Source: Nemophila menziesii (lineage: Eukaryota > Streptophyta > Magnoliopsida > Boraginales > Hydrophyllaceae). Taken from it: DNA of 64,000 nucleotides. The stretch spans positions 3,038,001 to 3,102,000 of the forward strand of contig JARWIR010000061.1 of NCBI GenBank assembly GCA_029959085.1, read 5' to 3'. The notes under the pieces are model-generated. The model was not told the origin of the DNA, did no database searches, and was given only the letters and a program-made list of their open reading frames with translations. Both the position numbers and the translations under genes were made by a program. Of this stretch, positions 1 through 12,059 are shown in pieces. Each line of letters begins with the position of its first letter. Position 1 is the stretch's first letter.

Positions 1-1824
1 TAACATCACAAAGAAACTTAAAGTTTTATTGATAATATGGAAAACACAATATTACTTGGATATATCATGAGTTCATGAAACTATTTATTGTACATATTCG
101 AATATATTGAACCCAAACAACATAATTTTATGTCTATTTTTACAATTATAAAGTCAAATGAAAATTATTTAGACATTTTTGCTATTTTTCTCTTGTCATG
201 ACTATTATAACGATTTTACTCTCTCTCAATATTAAGAAAATATTATTTGAATCTTGGAAATACATTATTAATAGTCTAATGTATTTGTTGCACATTTATG
301 GTATTAATTTACGAAACACTCACCCTTAAATTTAAAATTCAATAATATTCAATATTTTTATAGATAAATGATAAACATTGATACAAAGTTATTGTATATG
401 CTAAATATCATGACATATATTATCGAATAATTAGCAATAGAGAAACACTATCAGAAGAAAAGGTTTATGAGAATTAAAAGTTGAGATACTATTTTGATAT
501 GAGGTATATTATTTGATATTCGTATTTAAACAAAATATACTCAACCTAAAAATAATAATCAATTAGTTTATTTTTATCATAAATTATACTCACATAATCA
601 AACATGTTATCTATTTAACTAATTAATAGTTACTCTTTGTAAACAAGAAAAAATCAATTCCTATAAAAATAAATATGTGGTTAAAATTTATCATTTTCTT
701 TGTAATGGGTAAGCTTTAGATTAATAGCCGGCCAGAAGATACAATAAATTATATATTTGTATATATTTAATTTGTTGTGGTGACAATGTCAAAGCTTCTA
801 GCGGTAACATGTTTTTTTCTTGGATATCTCCTTTGTTGCACACTTTTGAAGATAATTATTTTTAATATTTATTATGCACTTTATACTTATCACTAGTGGT
901 AGTTTGCCTAAATGAGTCACACCTCAACTTGTCCGGCATAATCTATACATATTTGCCTAAAAAGTGATTAAATGGTCGACATTGATACAACCTTTTTAGT
1001 GAATAGACTAATATGAATCATCATGCCCGTTTTGTCTAGAAAATGCATAAAATTTATATCTACATGTGAATACTCAAAGTAACTAAATATATAAGCTAAA
1101 ATATTTTACTTGGGGTTTATCATATTGTAAATATTGACTATACGTATGTATAGATTTTAAACTTTCATATTTAATCACTATTTTAGAAATATATGTAGTT
1201 ATTTACTGATATAAGAAGTATTTTCCACTTAAATTATGTGTGAGAAAATAAAATATAATAATATTCTAACATATAAAGGATGATATAAATTTATTTATAT
1301 GTTAATATAGTTTCATAAACTATTGAATAATATCTCATCAAAGGTTTAGGTTATCATATATTTATATCGGAATCAAATGAAATAGTAAAATTGATGAGAT
1401 CCAACAAAATAATAATAGAACATATTGTGCATGCATCTAAAAAACAATACCCTATTAAGTTGTATAAATTAGGTAAAAAAATGTTTTAAATCAATTGTAA
1501 TTATCAACAAGGATAATGATTTATCTTTGTTTTTGAATAATCATAAATATAAATATTTTAAATTAACCATATAACTTTTGTATGACATTTTAATATAATA
1601 TCGGTATTTTTGTTTATAATTTTATTATTTATTTTTTCATGACCTATATTATAAAACATATATATTAAAAATAATATAACAAACTTAAAGCTCAAATCCT
1701 CAGCCAATCAAAACTACCTAGTGTATTGTTTTTATTATTATAGTAAGCATATTTTTTGTATCCCGAAGGACCGATCATTTTGTTTCGTTTGTACTTTGGT
1801 CCATATATAAATAATTTTATTCAT

Positions 1825-1833
1825 AAACCCTAA
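1825..1833 (+). promoter_or_regulatory. Telo-box (AAACCCTAA), copy A
   Basis: The nonamer AAACCCTAA is followed by a CT-rich stretch. Telo-boxes are established promoter elements of plant housekeeping genes and are bound by TRB proteins. Copy B keeps it at 15267-15275. With no gene downstream its activity is unproven. Confidence 0.4.
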
Positions 1834-2277
1834 TATTTTTCCATATTGTCACCCTCTTGCTATATTTCTCTTCCTCACGTTTTCTCTTTCAACTAAATTA
1901 CCGCTTTCAACTTCAAATATAATTTTTACCTATTTATATAAAAGAATTTAATTATATTGGTATATATATAATGTACCTATCACTTATACTGGATAATAAT
2001 TTGTTTAATTTAAATAAGAATGTATAATTTTTAATATATACTGTACAAATTTTTCTAAATAAACTTATATTTTTATATTTTTAATCATTTTGTAAATATA
2101 ATTGTTTATATAATACATATTTATAATATTTCTAAAAATTTATATTATAATAAACTCATTGTCTTTTAACGTATACTTCAAATAAGTGCAATATATTTAT
2201 GTTCAATTTTTATTCTTTTGCATGAGTCTTGCTAAGCCCTATTATGTGTATTTTACTTTTATCTCTCTCTCTCTCTT

Positions 2278-2284
<7 letters not shown>

Positions 2285-2342
<58 letters not shown>
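2285..2342. repeat. (TA)n microsatellite
   Basis: A nearly pure TA run of about 58 bp follows a CT-rich run. The matching place in copy B (about 15684-15700) has only a short TA run, so the expansion happened after the segmental duplication. Confidence 0.95.
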
Positions 2343-2345
<3 letters not shown>

Positions 2346-3299
2346 ACGGAGATAGTTGTTATAAGTCTTTTGGATAACCAAGAAGAAACTTCTCGCTATT
2401 TGCTTATGACTTTTATAATAGGTAAATTTTCAATAACACTTTATAATTTTTTTATTTATGACATGAAACTAGGGGTGAGGTGTCTATTTTAGAAACATGT
2501 CCTATGATTGTGTTTATAATCTTTTCTCCGTTTCATGTAAATGTAGATTTGACCATTTTCTATTTACATCGAATTTTATGAGTTACATATATTCATAATC
2601 ATATTGTACATGGGATAATATTTATGTATCATATGTACTCTTGTATTTTTAATGTAACCAGGTCTACAATGCCGAATAAAGGTTTGAATCACAATGAATA
2701 GAAAAATTACACAGTTTTCAAATAAAAAATACCATATACATTATAAAAATGAAAAATACTATACTTATTATAGATGAAAATAGAATAAAAATTATTTTTC
2801 TTTTACAACCAAATGGAAATTATGTTTGAAATAATCTTTGGAATATAATAAAACTTTTCAAGAATAATTATTTGATCTGAAACATCCTAATAAAAATTGA
2901 TTATTTAAATATTGAACTTAATGGAACCTTTGTTTTATATTTTTATGTGGCACTTCAACCAATTTGCATGTGTGATGGAAGAGATGTTAGATGTTGAAGG
3001 GGTAACTAACTTGAGTGTTTTGTGGTTTTTTAGATGAAAGTAACGATAAGGGTATCCAACAAGTGGTCGGTAAGGGTCCTACAACCTCACGCGGATGTAG
3101 GACATATAAGAGTTGGAAAAAAACAAATTATTGGCTAAGTAGAACTTAGGGGAAAACTCCAAACAAGGTGCAAACAAGAAGAGAAAGGTACCATATATAG
3201 CATATAAGCAAAGCATGAATTTAAAGGGACCAATGTAATGAATCTTTTAGAGATATATTTGAACCTAATCTAATACAAATTTGATTATCGTTGTTGTTT

Positions 3300-5057
3300 T
3301 GGTTTGAAACCCATCCTACCATATTGAATGAATATGTTTTTGATATATTTTCTAATCCAAACCTGTTGTTAACAAAAGCAGGTTGATTGTTGGATATAAG
3401 GGTATGAAGTACCTTTTTAATTCGATTTGAGATGACCGTAGAGATTGTTTTGTATGTAACATTAACACGTGAGATAGGCCTGAATTGTCTCACAATTGGT
3501 TGAGCTTGAGCTTTCAGAATCAACATAATATTGATAGCATTTATTTATTTCAGGAGTATATTACTTTCCAATGTATCCTTGATTTCTTTAAGAAATTCTT
3601 CACCCACTATATCCCAACATTGCTTATAAAATCAAGATGTTATTCCATTAGGTCGAGGACACTTTCTTTCATCTATGGAAAATAGTGCATCCTTTATCTC
3701 TTTGGTACTATCAAGTTGGTTCAGTGCCTTAATATGTTCCTCACTCAAGGTATTATTCAGTAGCTTGCTTAAACTGCTTATTGAACATACCTCTTGATTT
3801 ATATCTTCAATTCCTATAAGATCAATATAAAATTTGAGAAAATCATCCTTGATTTGATCAATTGTTTATAGAATGCCCCCCTCATCATACAAAAGAGTAT
3901 TAACCTTATTACTCACTTGTCTAGCTTTGATCAACTTATAGTAATATGCTAAAGAATAGTCACTTTCCCTAACCCATGTTGCTCTTACTTTTGTTTCACA
4001 ACTTCCTGTTTCTTTGAAGTTTTTCAATACTAGCTTCTCCTCAGCTTTAATAAGCTCATTAGGTGTACAAGATATGATTCTAGTGTGAAACCTCTCCAGA
4101 TTACTCCTTAGATCAGTTACATATTGAGAACCTCTTTTATAATATTTATTATTAAATAATTGCAGAGCCTTCTTAACTCCTCTTTTCGTATCACATAGTC
4201 TATACATACTAGATACCTCAGTCTCAGTCTGCCAAGCTTTTCTTACCACATCTTAAAAATTCCTCATATTTTCTTCCATATATTAAATGATTTGAAGGAA
4301 CAAGGTCTCCTTCTTTCTTGATCTCCAATTGTTACTTGTATAGCACAATGATCAGAAGTTAAAGGTGCAAGACACAAATCAGTTGAATGTAGTTGATCAA
4401 ACCAATTCACATAAATCTATAACTTGTCTATTACACTATCCCTAAGAAGAGTTAAACTCCTTTTCTTCCATGTGTAGAAATTACCATACATTTGATACTT
4501 AAATAACTCAGCTTGTTCAACACAATCTATAAACTGTTTTGCATACTCATTTAGCTCATTACAATTCAGCCTATCCTCTATTTTAAATATTTCATTATAG
4601 TCTCCAACACATGTTAATATCTCATCCTTATATATATTGCTCCATCTAAGTATATCCCCCAAATCCCTATTCTCATTTTCTCATCATTACTAGAATATAA
4701 AGAATTTAGTTTAATTTTAGATTTGCTTGTAAGATTCATTACTTCCATCAAAATTTCTTGAGAAGTATCTTCTATAACTTGGTCTTGAACCTCATTTTTT
4801 CCATATAATATCCATACTCTACCTTTTGGGTCACTATGATAGTTATGATCAATATCATAGCCCTTATAGAACTCAGTCACAATCCTTTTCATATTATGGA
4901 TTTGAACCACATTGTCAATAAAACACATGACTTGTACCTTATATTTGAACATAAAGTTGGAGACATCTAGTTGTCTTAAGGTCATGTTAATCCCTCTAAC
5001 ATTCCATGATTCGATGATCATAGATATGGGGTTTATTTCGTTCCACTCCTTAAGCAC
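3300..5057 (-). pseudogene. LINE ORF2 relic A (endonuclease and partial RT)
   Basis: This is the broken ORF2 of a plant L1-type LINE. Reading down the minus strand, an endonuclease start with SWNVRG near 5015 is followed by the CVGDYNEI motif near 4610. A linker comes next, then the RT N-terminus, with a decayed PNG-type motif near 3650, RQFRPIS and VTYKTIS near 3450, and ENIS near 3350. RT similarity stops there: I find no palm motifs (such as YxDD) and no zf-RVT. The frame is cut by several stops and frameshifts. Loss of the 3' half is unusual for a LINE, which normally loses its 5' end, so a later deletion is likely. The left boundary is approximate. Confidence 0.8.
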
Positions 5058-5059
5058 TC

Positions 5060-6135
5060 TTCATAATTTTCAATATATCTTCTTCAAGTACTAGAAAAAG
5101 GGCTATTTAAGATTTCAAAGGAATATTTTTCTAAGATTGGTGATATATATCTACACGTAGCCTCATCCCCCACCTTGACTCCAAGCCACAAACTTCTATG
5201 ACTACTCATTACCCTCAATTGTGTTTCATTTGTTTTTAACTTCTTTTTACTTTTCTTCTTCTTATATATTTTACTCTGTGTTTGTGTATCTTTCTTTTCC
5301 TTAGGAACCCAATCCTTGACCACCTTCTTACATACAATATCATAAAAGCTTTGACATCTAGGGAATTTGGTATGCCTCCAATCACATTGAATTTCCACTT
5401 TATTAAGGTCCTCTTGTCCTATATCAATATCAACTTTGCTCTTTAACTTAGCATGAAGATCAACATCTAAATACACCCAGGCATAAACCAATCTACTTCC
5501 TGATTCAGTAATAGAATATATTTCGTTTGGCCTGCCCACTCAACTAGCTATGTACTCTAACCTATCCTTTGTCCAGACATTCATGGGCATATATGTTAGT
5601 TTCACAAATATAGGAACATTATGTAGATCAACTATACCAAACTGCATATCCTACCTCCACTCCTGTAAGAATTACAGTTTTCCTCCAATGTTCCATATTT
5701 GTTCTAGTTATTTATTACGGTAGTTCTGATTCTCAAAATTAAACACGTACATCTTACCCATACCTTTTCTCCTTCATCAAGAATATTTTCTTTATTAGAC
5801 CATACCTTTTCTCCTTCATCAAAAACGTTATATGGTGTTTTAATTATTGTTCTACCTAGATCCTCCACGAAATAATGATAATCGAGTTTCAAATTCGATT
5901 TTATTTGTCCTTCAAAGAGATTTACCCATTGAGTTTTGTCCTTAGCACCTTGACTGACTTCAGCTTCAATTTTCTCTGTAATTTTTTAAGCCTCACTAAT
6001 AATCAGAAGGATTGGAGTACGAGTGATAATAATTAGAGTTGTAGGCTTCTTTTTTTCTCTTTGTTGAACATTTTTTATTCTGATTTGTTTCAGTGCATGT
6101 CGCACATGTTGGAATTTTATAGTAATAAGGCGTGT
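5060..6135 (-). pseudogene. LINE ORF1 relic A (DUF4283 type)
   Basis: This is a decayed ORF1, the RNA-binding Gag-like protein of plant LINEs. The clearest part is 5084-5539, where SGSRLVYAWVYLDVDL matches the end of a DUF4283 domain. It leads into a region where a CCHC knuckle would lie (CDWR..FPRCQSF..VC), now missing its histidine spacing, and then a lysine-rich tail. Upstream, 5704-5892 holds the domain's N-terminal part, with a short internal repeat of NKENILDEGEKVW type. The N-terminus probably starts near 6075-6130. Stops and frameshifts separate the pieces. It lies just upstream of ORF2, as expected for a LINE. Confidence 0.7.
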
Positions 6136-8666
6136 TAAAGTCCATTTAAAACAAGGTATTAATATAATTCTTTTTCTTGTTCTTATGGGAACAAGTGGAA
6201 AAGACACTTTTTGTGAAGAAAATGTCCCACATAGGTGCAAAGATAGAAAATGTATTAGAACGAAGAGATATCGATTGTTTAATTATTATAGGGGGTTCTA
6301 TTATAAATATCCTCTATTATGGCAATAGAAAGATTCTCAGTCTTAATATTTATGTCTTTAAGTATGTATTTTTAACTCTACACTCCTACTTTTGTGTTAC
6401 CTACCATCTTATCATGTCATTCATTGACATCTTATCATGTCATTAAATCTAGTTACTTTCATAGAAAATAGTAAATCATAACAAGATGGAAGCAATGATT
6501 GTGCCTCTAACCTAGTTGCATTAATGGAAAATAATGATGAGGTATAATCTAATATAAGTCTTTCTTTATAGTTCAACAAGTATTTGATAATGATATTCAA
6601 GATGCCCTTGATACTCTTTACAAAATATTTTTTTGTTTCATTGAAACCAAAAAGGTTTATCAAAATGTTTGAAAGTGTAGTAAGAAAGGAACAATGAGAT
6701 TTTAAAAGTTTTGGATAGCTCACAAAAATAAAACGACGACTTTGCTTTAAAAAAATAGGTTTTTATGAAGAAGATAAAAATATTCTAAACGAATTTGCAC
6801 TTAAACCAATGATTTAGAAACAAAAATATTGTGCTCGCTCCAAAATCTCTAATTTTGAAACATTTTAACCACGTATCAAAAGTTTCTCATATGAATTTGC
6901 ACTTAACACCTAAGCATATGAACAATCAGCTTAACACTTAAAAGAAGAAAATCAACATTCTCTAGTTTATCTAAAACTCACAAAATTTGTCAAATAATTC
7001 AAGAATGGTTGAATGAAGGTAAGGCAAAAACATGAACCCAAACTTAAGAAAGATGGAGAAAAAACTTGTTGAGAAGATACATTAGTTTTCTAAATTTTAA
7101 TATCACATGCATATTATAAACATACCCAACCTACCACTCCATGTTTGTTGTATATCCCTTTCATTTTCAAATATCAACTAAAAGTGATTAGGTAATATCT
7201 CATCAATAGTGTTAATTCCTTGAATGTTCCAATTTTCTCTGATTACCTGATAAAAAATATTCATAACAATATTTATGTTAGTGATAACATGGTCAAGGAA
7301 CACCAAACTATCGATCTCATTTGCTTGAGAAACACCTTTAGTATCAATAGAGAGCGTCTCTAACTAGAAAAGATTAAAACTGTGAATGTTTGTTAGGGGT
7401 AAGTAATAGGTGTTTAGAGAAGTACTAGAGATAATGTTTATATTTCTTATGACTTTGACTATTTTATCAATTAAAAATATAACTTTAGTATATATTTACA
7501 AAGTAGATGAAAGAAGTTGTTCAAGTTCATCTCTAATCCAATCTGAGTGGGGGTAGTATGACATTCATGATTCGTAAAAGAATTCTAAAACAATGTACTT
7601 TAAATACCCAAAGCAGAATTAACCGCATAGTTAACATGATTTTTAGACATATATCATAGTTAATACTCTCAATTTTACTATCTAGGTAGATATGATTGCT
7701 ATTATAGGTTAGAATATCAAGACAACTATAAGAAAACTAACCGTGTGTTGAACCTCATGTCCACCGTTAGTATCCCGATAATAAAGATCATTATAATATT
7801 TTTCTTTTGTTGTATACAATCTCCATATTAAAGATACACTTCCAACGTGAATTTTAAATTTCCAAATGGTTAACTTGATATATATCAATGATAGAAAGCT
7901 AGAGTTATAACCTAAGCATTAATTGATCCTATTTTTTAATTAGAAGTTTCATTAATAATAATTGTTTATTTCCACAAACATTGTCTCATTATTTGATTTC
8001 CTGATATTTTTTAACATTTACATCATATCTTAAACCTTTTGAATTGTAATTACCGCTATTCATCTTGTATTTATCAATTCTACCATAATTAAAATTAAAC
8101 CTAGTCGTTTAGTTCAACCATCTTTTGATACTTATTTTTTATTTAATTACCACATACGTTTCTATTATAAATATCCTCTAATGTACTATTAATAAAAAGA
8201 TTTCCAATCATAATATTTATGTATAAAAGTATATTGTTTATCAGTATTCTCCTAATTCTAATTACCTATTTTGATTCATTGACAATATTTTTTTCTCCTC
8301 TTCTACATTATTTTCTTATAACATTTAAAGTTAAATTCATCTTGTTTCTTAATTTTCAATATCAAAATTTTAATAAAGCTAATCATATTCTTTTTCTAAA
8401 ATTATGACTTAGTTATAATGACCGACTCGAGATGTCTGAAGTTGTCGATTTCGAATTGATATAAGTTTTGTTAGAGTTTTTTCTTGTGGACTTCAAGTTC
8501 CTTTATATTAGAAAATTTTCTAATAAATCTTTGAATTTTAAAGGTGCGGGTTTCCACCTTATATTTACTAATAAATCTTAATCCGTAATTGAAATAACAT
8601 ATACATTATATTAGATTATATGTGTAATTATTACAATCAGCCGAATATGAATATAAAATATTATGT
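6136..8666. other. Non-coding remainder of copy A with a diffuse direct repeat
   Basis: I find no intact gene. The block at 6297-6400 is repeated, diverged, at 8161-8270; both start with TCTATTATAAATATCCTCT and both continue into a form of TAATATTTATGT. A DUF4283-like relic lies between them (annotated separately). The 100-codon minus-strand frame at 6421-6723 has no similarity I recognise. Confidence 0.5.
7110..7390 (-). pseudogene. DUF4283-like relic, copy A
   Basis: On the minus strand the conceptual peptide includes NIFYQVIRENWNIQG, TIDEILPNHF and WSGRLGMF, which follow the pattern of a DUF4283 domain (a W-x-P-x-G helix end, a phi-F-x-F strand, and a final G-x-W/L). One stop follows LPNHF in this copy. 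In copy B the same place reads through as tryptophan (20471-20674). It may be the ORF1 remnant of a second LINE or part of a DUF4283 host gene; the sequence does not decide. Confidence 0.45.
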
Positions 8667-8674
8667 AAATGTTA

Positions 8675-8682
<8 letters not shown>
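8667..8682. repeat. Target-site duplication, left copy
   Basis: AAATGTTAAAAATTAT occurs here and again at 9103-9118, flanking a TA run plus a LINE 3' fragment. A 16-bp direct repeat fits target-primed reverse transcription by a LINE. Confidence 0.85.

Positions 8683-8766
<84 letters not shown>
8681..8766. repeat. (AT)n microsatellite at a LINE tail
   Basis: A pure AT run of about 85 bp sits inside the target-site duplication, exactly where the LINE's 3' tail belongs, and is followed by a short T run. It probably grew from the tail or from the TTAT end of the target site. Confidence 0.9.
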
Positions 8767-8769
<3 letters not shown>

Positions 8770-8770
8770 T

Positions 8771-9102
8771 GATCATCAAATCAAACGTTTCATTAAAACA
8801 CCAATTTCATAGTCATTACAAATTTTTTAAGGCATATACAAGCATAAGGCCCAACATGGGTAACTTATACCTTGCAAGCCCACTACCTTAAATAAACCAT
8901 TACAAACATTTTAAAATAAAAAAACATACTTCGGCCCACTCTAGTGGGCTACTCCTATCAAACTATTACAAAAATAAGGCTACTATAATAACAAGTGAAA
9001 TACATATCAAGATAATAACACTAAATTCTCAACTATTCTACTAACTGCATTTTTCTTCAATCTTCATTCTTTAATCTTCATTTTAGTCATATCACAAATT
9101 AA
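8771..9102 (-). mobile_element. LINE 3' fragment, 5'-truncated
   Basis: This matches the 3' end of the larger LINE at 21523-21850; both begin ATCATCAAATCAAAC and share a motif around CCTTGCAAGCCCACTA. It is 5'-truncated at 9102 and bounded by the 16-bp target-site duplication at 8667 and 9103. That is the textbook product of an aborted LINE insertion. Confidence 0.85.
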
Positions 9103-9118
9103 AAATGTTAAAAATTAT
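9103..9118. repeat. Target-site duplication, right copy
   Basis: Second copy of AAATGTTAAAAATTAT, directly abutting the truncated 5' end of the LINE fragment. Confidence 0.85.
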
Positions 9119-10342
9119 TTAAAACTATATAAAATGAAATAAAATAAAAATTACGTATGAGATCAAAATGTTCAGAATGTTTATTCTATTAAATCCTAAT
9201 AGAGCATTATATAAATATCTAGAAATTATATTTTTTTCGAAAATACAATTACAACAAAAATAAATTATGTATCATCAATTCAGAGCTATATCTACGAGTT
9301 TTTTGACAACTATTCCGTTGATAAATCGACGTTAAGGCTCTTTAGAGATGAAAGTGTACCGAACTTAAGTTGCAACTCCACTTCACTTAAAGAAGGATCT
9401 CGCTTTGAGAAATCTTCTGCCTCTATCGATCAAGCAAGATTTAGCAAAAAAATATTGTTCTTAAAGGTCCAGAGGGGAACTTCTAGTTAAGTCCCTAACT
9501 TGTTCAGAATATATATACTTATAATTCATTACAATAAATATAATCATAATATTTTAGATCATTTAAAAGATCTAGTTCATAACAGTGGAATGCTTACAAT
9601 GTAAAAGATTACCTCTTTTGATTGAACTTGTTAAATTTGAATAGTTTCAAGAATGAAGTTAAATTTGAATCACACGATAAGTTTCATGCTGTTGGAGGAA
9701 GACAATCTAAATTCAATGAGTAATGATATATACAACCCAAAATCACATCATTGAAATAACACCAAGGCGTGTATTCGTTCGCCTATAAATTTTTAATTTA
9801 TTTTCTTGATCTAATTAACAATTTATAACCAACCAATTCATGCCACTTGGATCGTATAATTTTGGGTGGTTATATCATTACTCAAATTCCATAGGGGTTG
9901 CTGGAAAGTATAAAACAGAAAAAAAAAAAAAAGTTAAAGAAAAAACTATTCAGCCGCCTCTCTATTGCATGTACACACCCACTCTATGTGTTTTAGGCGA
10001 CTACTCATGGCTTAAAATTCTCAACGCCCACAGCAAATTTAGAGCTCCTAAAATCTTTGGTATAATAATCAACCCATAGCACACACTTTTGGATAATAGA
10101 TAAAGTAAAATCGAGATGTATCAGTTGGGGATACATCCGATTTGTTATTTTATTTATTCAATTTGCCTCCAAGAAAATAAGAAAATATATTAATTTAGTT
10201 TTAAAATTCAAGTTATTGTAGATCAAATTCTAATTAGATCTCAGTTTATTTTTATCTTTCTAACACGTACACTTTTTCAAAATGCAAATATTCATTCGTC
10301 AATACCAAATTTCTGCCATTTTTTCATTAACATAAGCTAAAA
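9119..10342. other. Intergenic region upstream of the TRB pseudogene
   Basis: I recognise no gene. The 79-codon frame at 9840-10079 contains a poly-lysine stretch from an A run and looks fortuitous. The part nearest 10343 should contain the former promoter of the TRB gene, but I see no clear TATA box. Confidence 0.5.
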
Positions 10343-11423
10343 ATGGGTCCTCAGGAACAAATATGGACGGCAGCTGAAGAATATGCCCTAAAAGCTGGTA
10401 TAGCAAAGCATGGTTTAGGAAAATGGAGTACTATTCTCAAAGATCTAGAGTTTAGTGTCGTTTTAGCATCCCGTTCAAATGTGGGTCTTAAAGTATATAT
10501 GTCATTATACATTATAAATTCTCTTTCATAGTTCTAATAGGTTTTCTTTATACTTTACAGGATAAATGGAGAAACATCAATGTTATGGCTTGTGGTTTAG
10601 GTTCTTGTCAGAGAGGTAAAAACGCAATTAAAAGTCCTATGGAGTTCACAATGAAATTGAAGCCATTAGCATTTCTCCTACAATAGAATATCCTAAGCCA
10701 CTAATAATTTCTTCACATAAGAAGCCAATTCCAAGGTCAGATAATTGAATTTTTTTCCCCGCAATTTTAGATCTAAAAAATTGAGTCTTATGTTTTTGTG
10801 TTCAGATTGGATAATTTCATACTCGAAACCTTATGCAATTTGAAAGAACTTCGTGGTGCTACTTGAGCTTCTATTGCACACTACATTGTGGTAATTTTTA
10901 TTTATTTTTAATTTTTTTTACAGTTTTACGATTTTTGTTTACTTGTTATGTGAATAAAGTTGATTTGTGTTTGTGCAGGAGCGTTATATAACACCTCCAG
11001 ATATTGAAAGGATCTTAGTAGCAAACTTGAGGGTTCTTTCTGACACTGGAATACTACAAAAGGTCCCTTTAGGTTATACACGCATATAAATTTACTTATA
11101 TATATTAATTAGTTTATTTGATTTGACAGGTGAATCATCTATATTTGTTAACCCGGACATCAGTATTAATGGGATCCTATCAAGGAAGAGATGATAAAAA
11201 CAAGATAAAACTTCTTATTAAAAAGGAGATTGATGCTGAATTAGAGAAGATAAGGGGTATGAATGCAAATGAAGCAACTATAGTAGCTGCACAAGCCATT
11301 GCAGAAGCTGAAGTGGCAATTGCTGAAACTGAACAAGCTGCTAAAGAAGCTAAAGAAGCTGAAGGTAAGGCTGAAGCTGCTAATTGTTTTTCTTCAAGCT
11401 ACTATGAAGGCCTTTCAATTTAA
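10343..11423 (+). pseudogene. TRB-like telomere repeat-binding factor (single-myb-histone), broken
   Basis: TRB proteins bind telomeric DNA and telo-box promoters in the nucleus through an N-terminal myb domain and a central histone H1/H5 domain. Five exons can be traced with GT-AG borders: 10343-10492, 10561-10735, 10806-10890, 10979-11062 and 11130-11423. The first two encode the myb repeat ([24 protein letters not shown], then DKWRN across the intron). Exons 3 to 5 encode the H1/H5-like part (LDNFILETL, PPDIERILVANL) and an Ala/Glu-rich coiled coil (AAQAIAEAEVAIAETE). Two lesions are clear: exon 2 is one nucleotide off phase, which leads to an early stop near 10684, and TGA at 10864-10866 interrupts exon 3. 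Beyond the coiled coil a +1 frame reads FLQATMKAF, so the printed C-terminus may also be shifted. Splice sites are intact, so decay is recent or mild. Confidence 0.85.
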
Positions 11424-12059
11424 AGGCGTTGCTTAATCCATGGTAAAATTTACTTTTGCAGATCCTTGAATATATGTATGTATGTATATACAGGGAATTG
11501 GAAATGATGTTGGTGCATCTATACTTATTATCATACTTATGTAAAAGACAGGATTTAGGATTGTTAATATTTGGTGGTTATGTTACTTGTGAATGTTATG
11601 TTATGTTGTGTTGTTTTGGATGTTGAGCTTGAAGTATGTTATTTTACCTTACATTTTAATCAGGATTTGACTTTGATAATGTGTTTTTAAATATATCTGT
11701 GTTTTATAATAATTATTTATACATCACAATCGAATACATGGTTTTTAAACTCTTAAATAAACACTTTTTACCTATCGATGATAGCTAAACTTTCAAAAAA
11801 ATTATTCTTATGCTTAAAGTATAAAAGTGTTCAAGAGTTCCTCTCAGACTAATGGTAGCTATGTTTGTGATACTGAAGCTCCTCCTTCAATGGTTAATAC
11901 CCCAAGCATCTGAAGCTCGTACATAACATACCTACTATACTTGCACCAAATTATACTAAAAAACCTCATTAAAAAAGCCTTAACATGAATACCAAAATAT
12001 GACAGCATTTCCACTCTCTATGCCTATAACATAACAACTTTGTCCCCCGTATGTAAATT
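11424..12059. other. Intergenic, no gene seen
   Basis: This follows the TRB pseudogene and probably includes its old 3' UTR. The part from about 11820 onward may already belong to the LINE relic at 12060-12540, but I cannot show it. Confidence 0.4.

Larger units (their letters stand above)
1..3290. other. AT-rich non-coding flank of copy A
   Basis: I see no gene here. The sequence is AT-rich with short open frames only; those around 2186-2492 are produced by the TA microsatellite. A pyrimidine-rich block at about 1857-1910 follows a telo-box and could be the remains of a promoter and leader, but no coding exon follows it. Confidence 0.6.
1..8169. repeat. Segmental duplication, copy A
   Basis: This stretch matches 13365-21514 in the same order and orientation, at an offset of about 13.36 kb that drifts through small indels. 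Matching landmarks are the opening block with AACACAATATTACTTG, the telo-box block near 1825, the LINE near 3300-6130, and the closing block ending TTTCTATTAT. Copy A may extend left of the window. The LINE inside it is present in both copies at the same place, so it inserted before the duplication. Copy B has an extra stretch near 14513-14590 that A lacks. Confidence 0.9.

Noticed and set aside
2186..2492. Open frames of 63 and 87 codons
   Set aside because: They are made of Tyr-Ile repeats from the TA microsatellite; copy B does not keep them.
6224..6234. GTCCCACATAG, close to the upstream sequence element of plant snRNA genes (also in copy B near 19590)
   Set aside because: One mismatch to RTCCCACATCG, no TATA box at the required 24 or 34 bp spacing, and no snRNA sequence downstream.
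9840..10079. 79-codon frame upstream of the TRB relic
   Set aside because: Poly-lysine from an A run, no domain, no exon borders joining it to the TRB exons.
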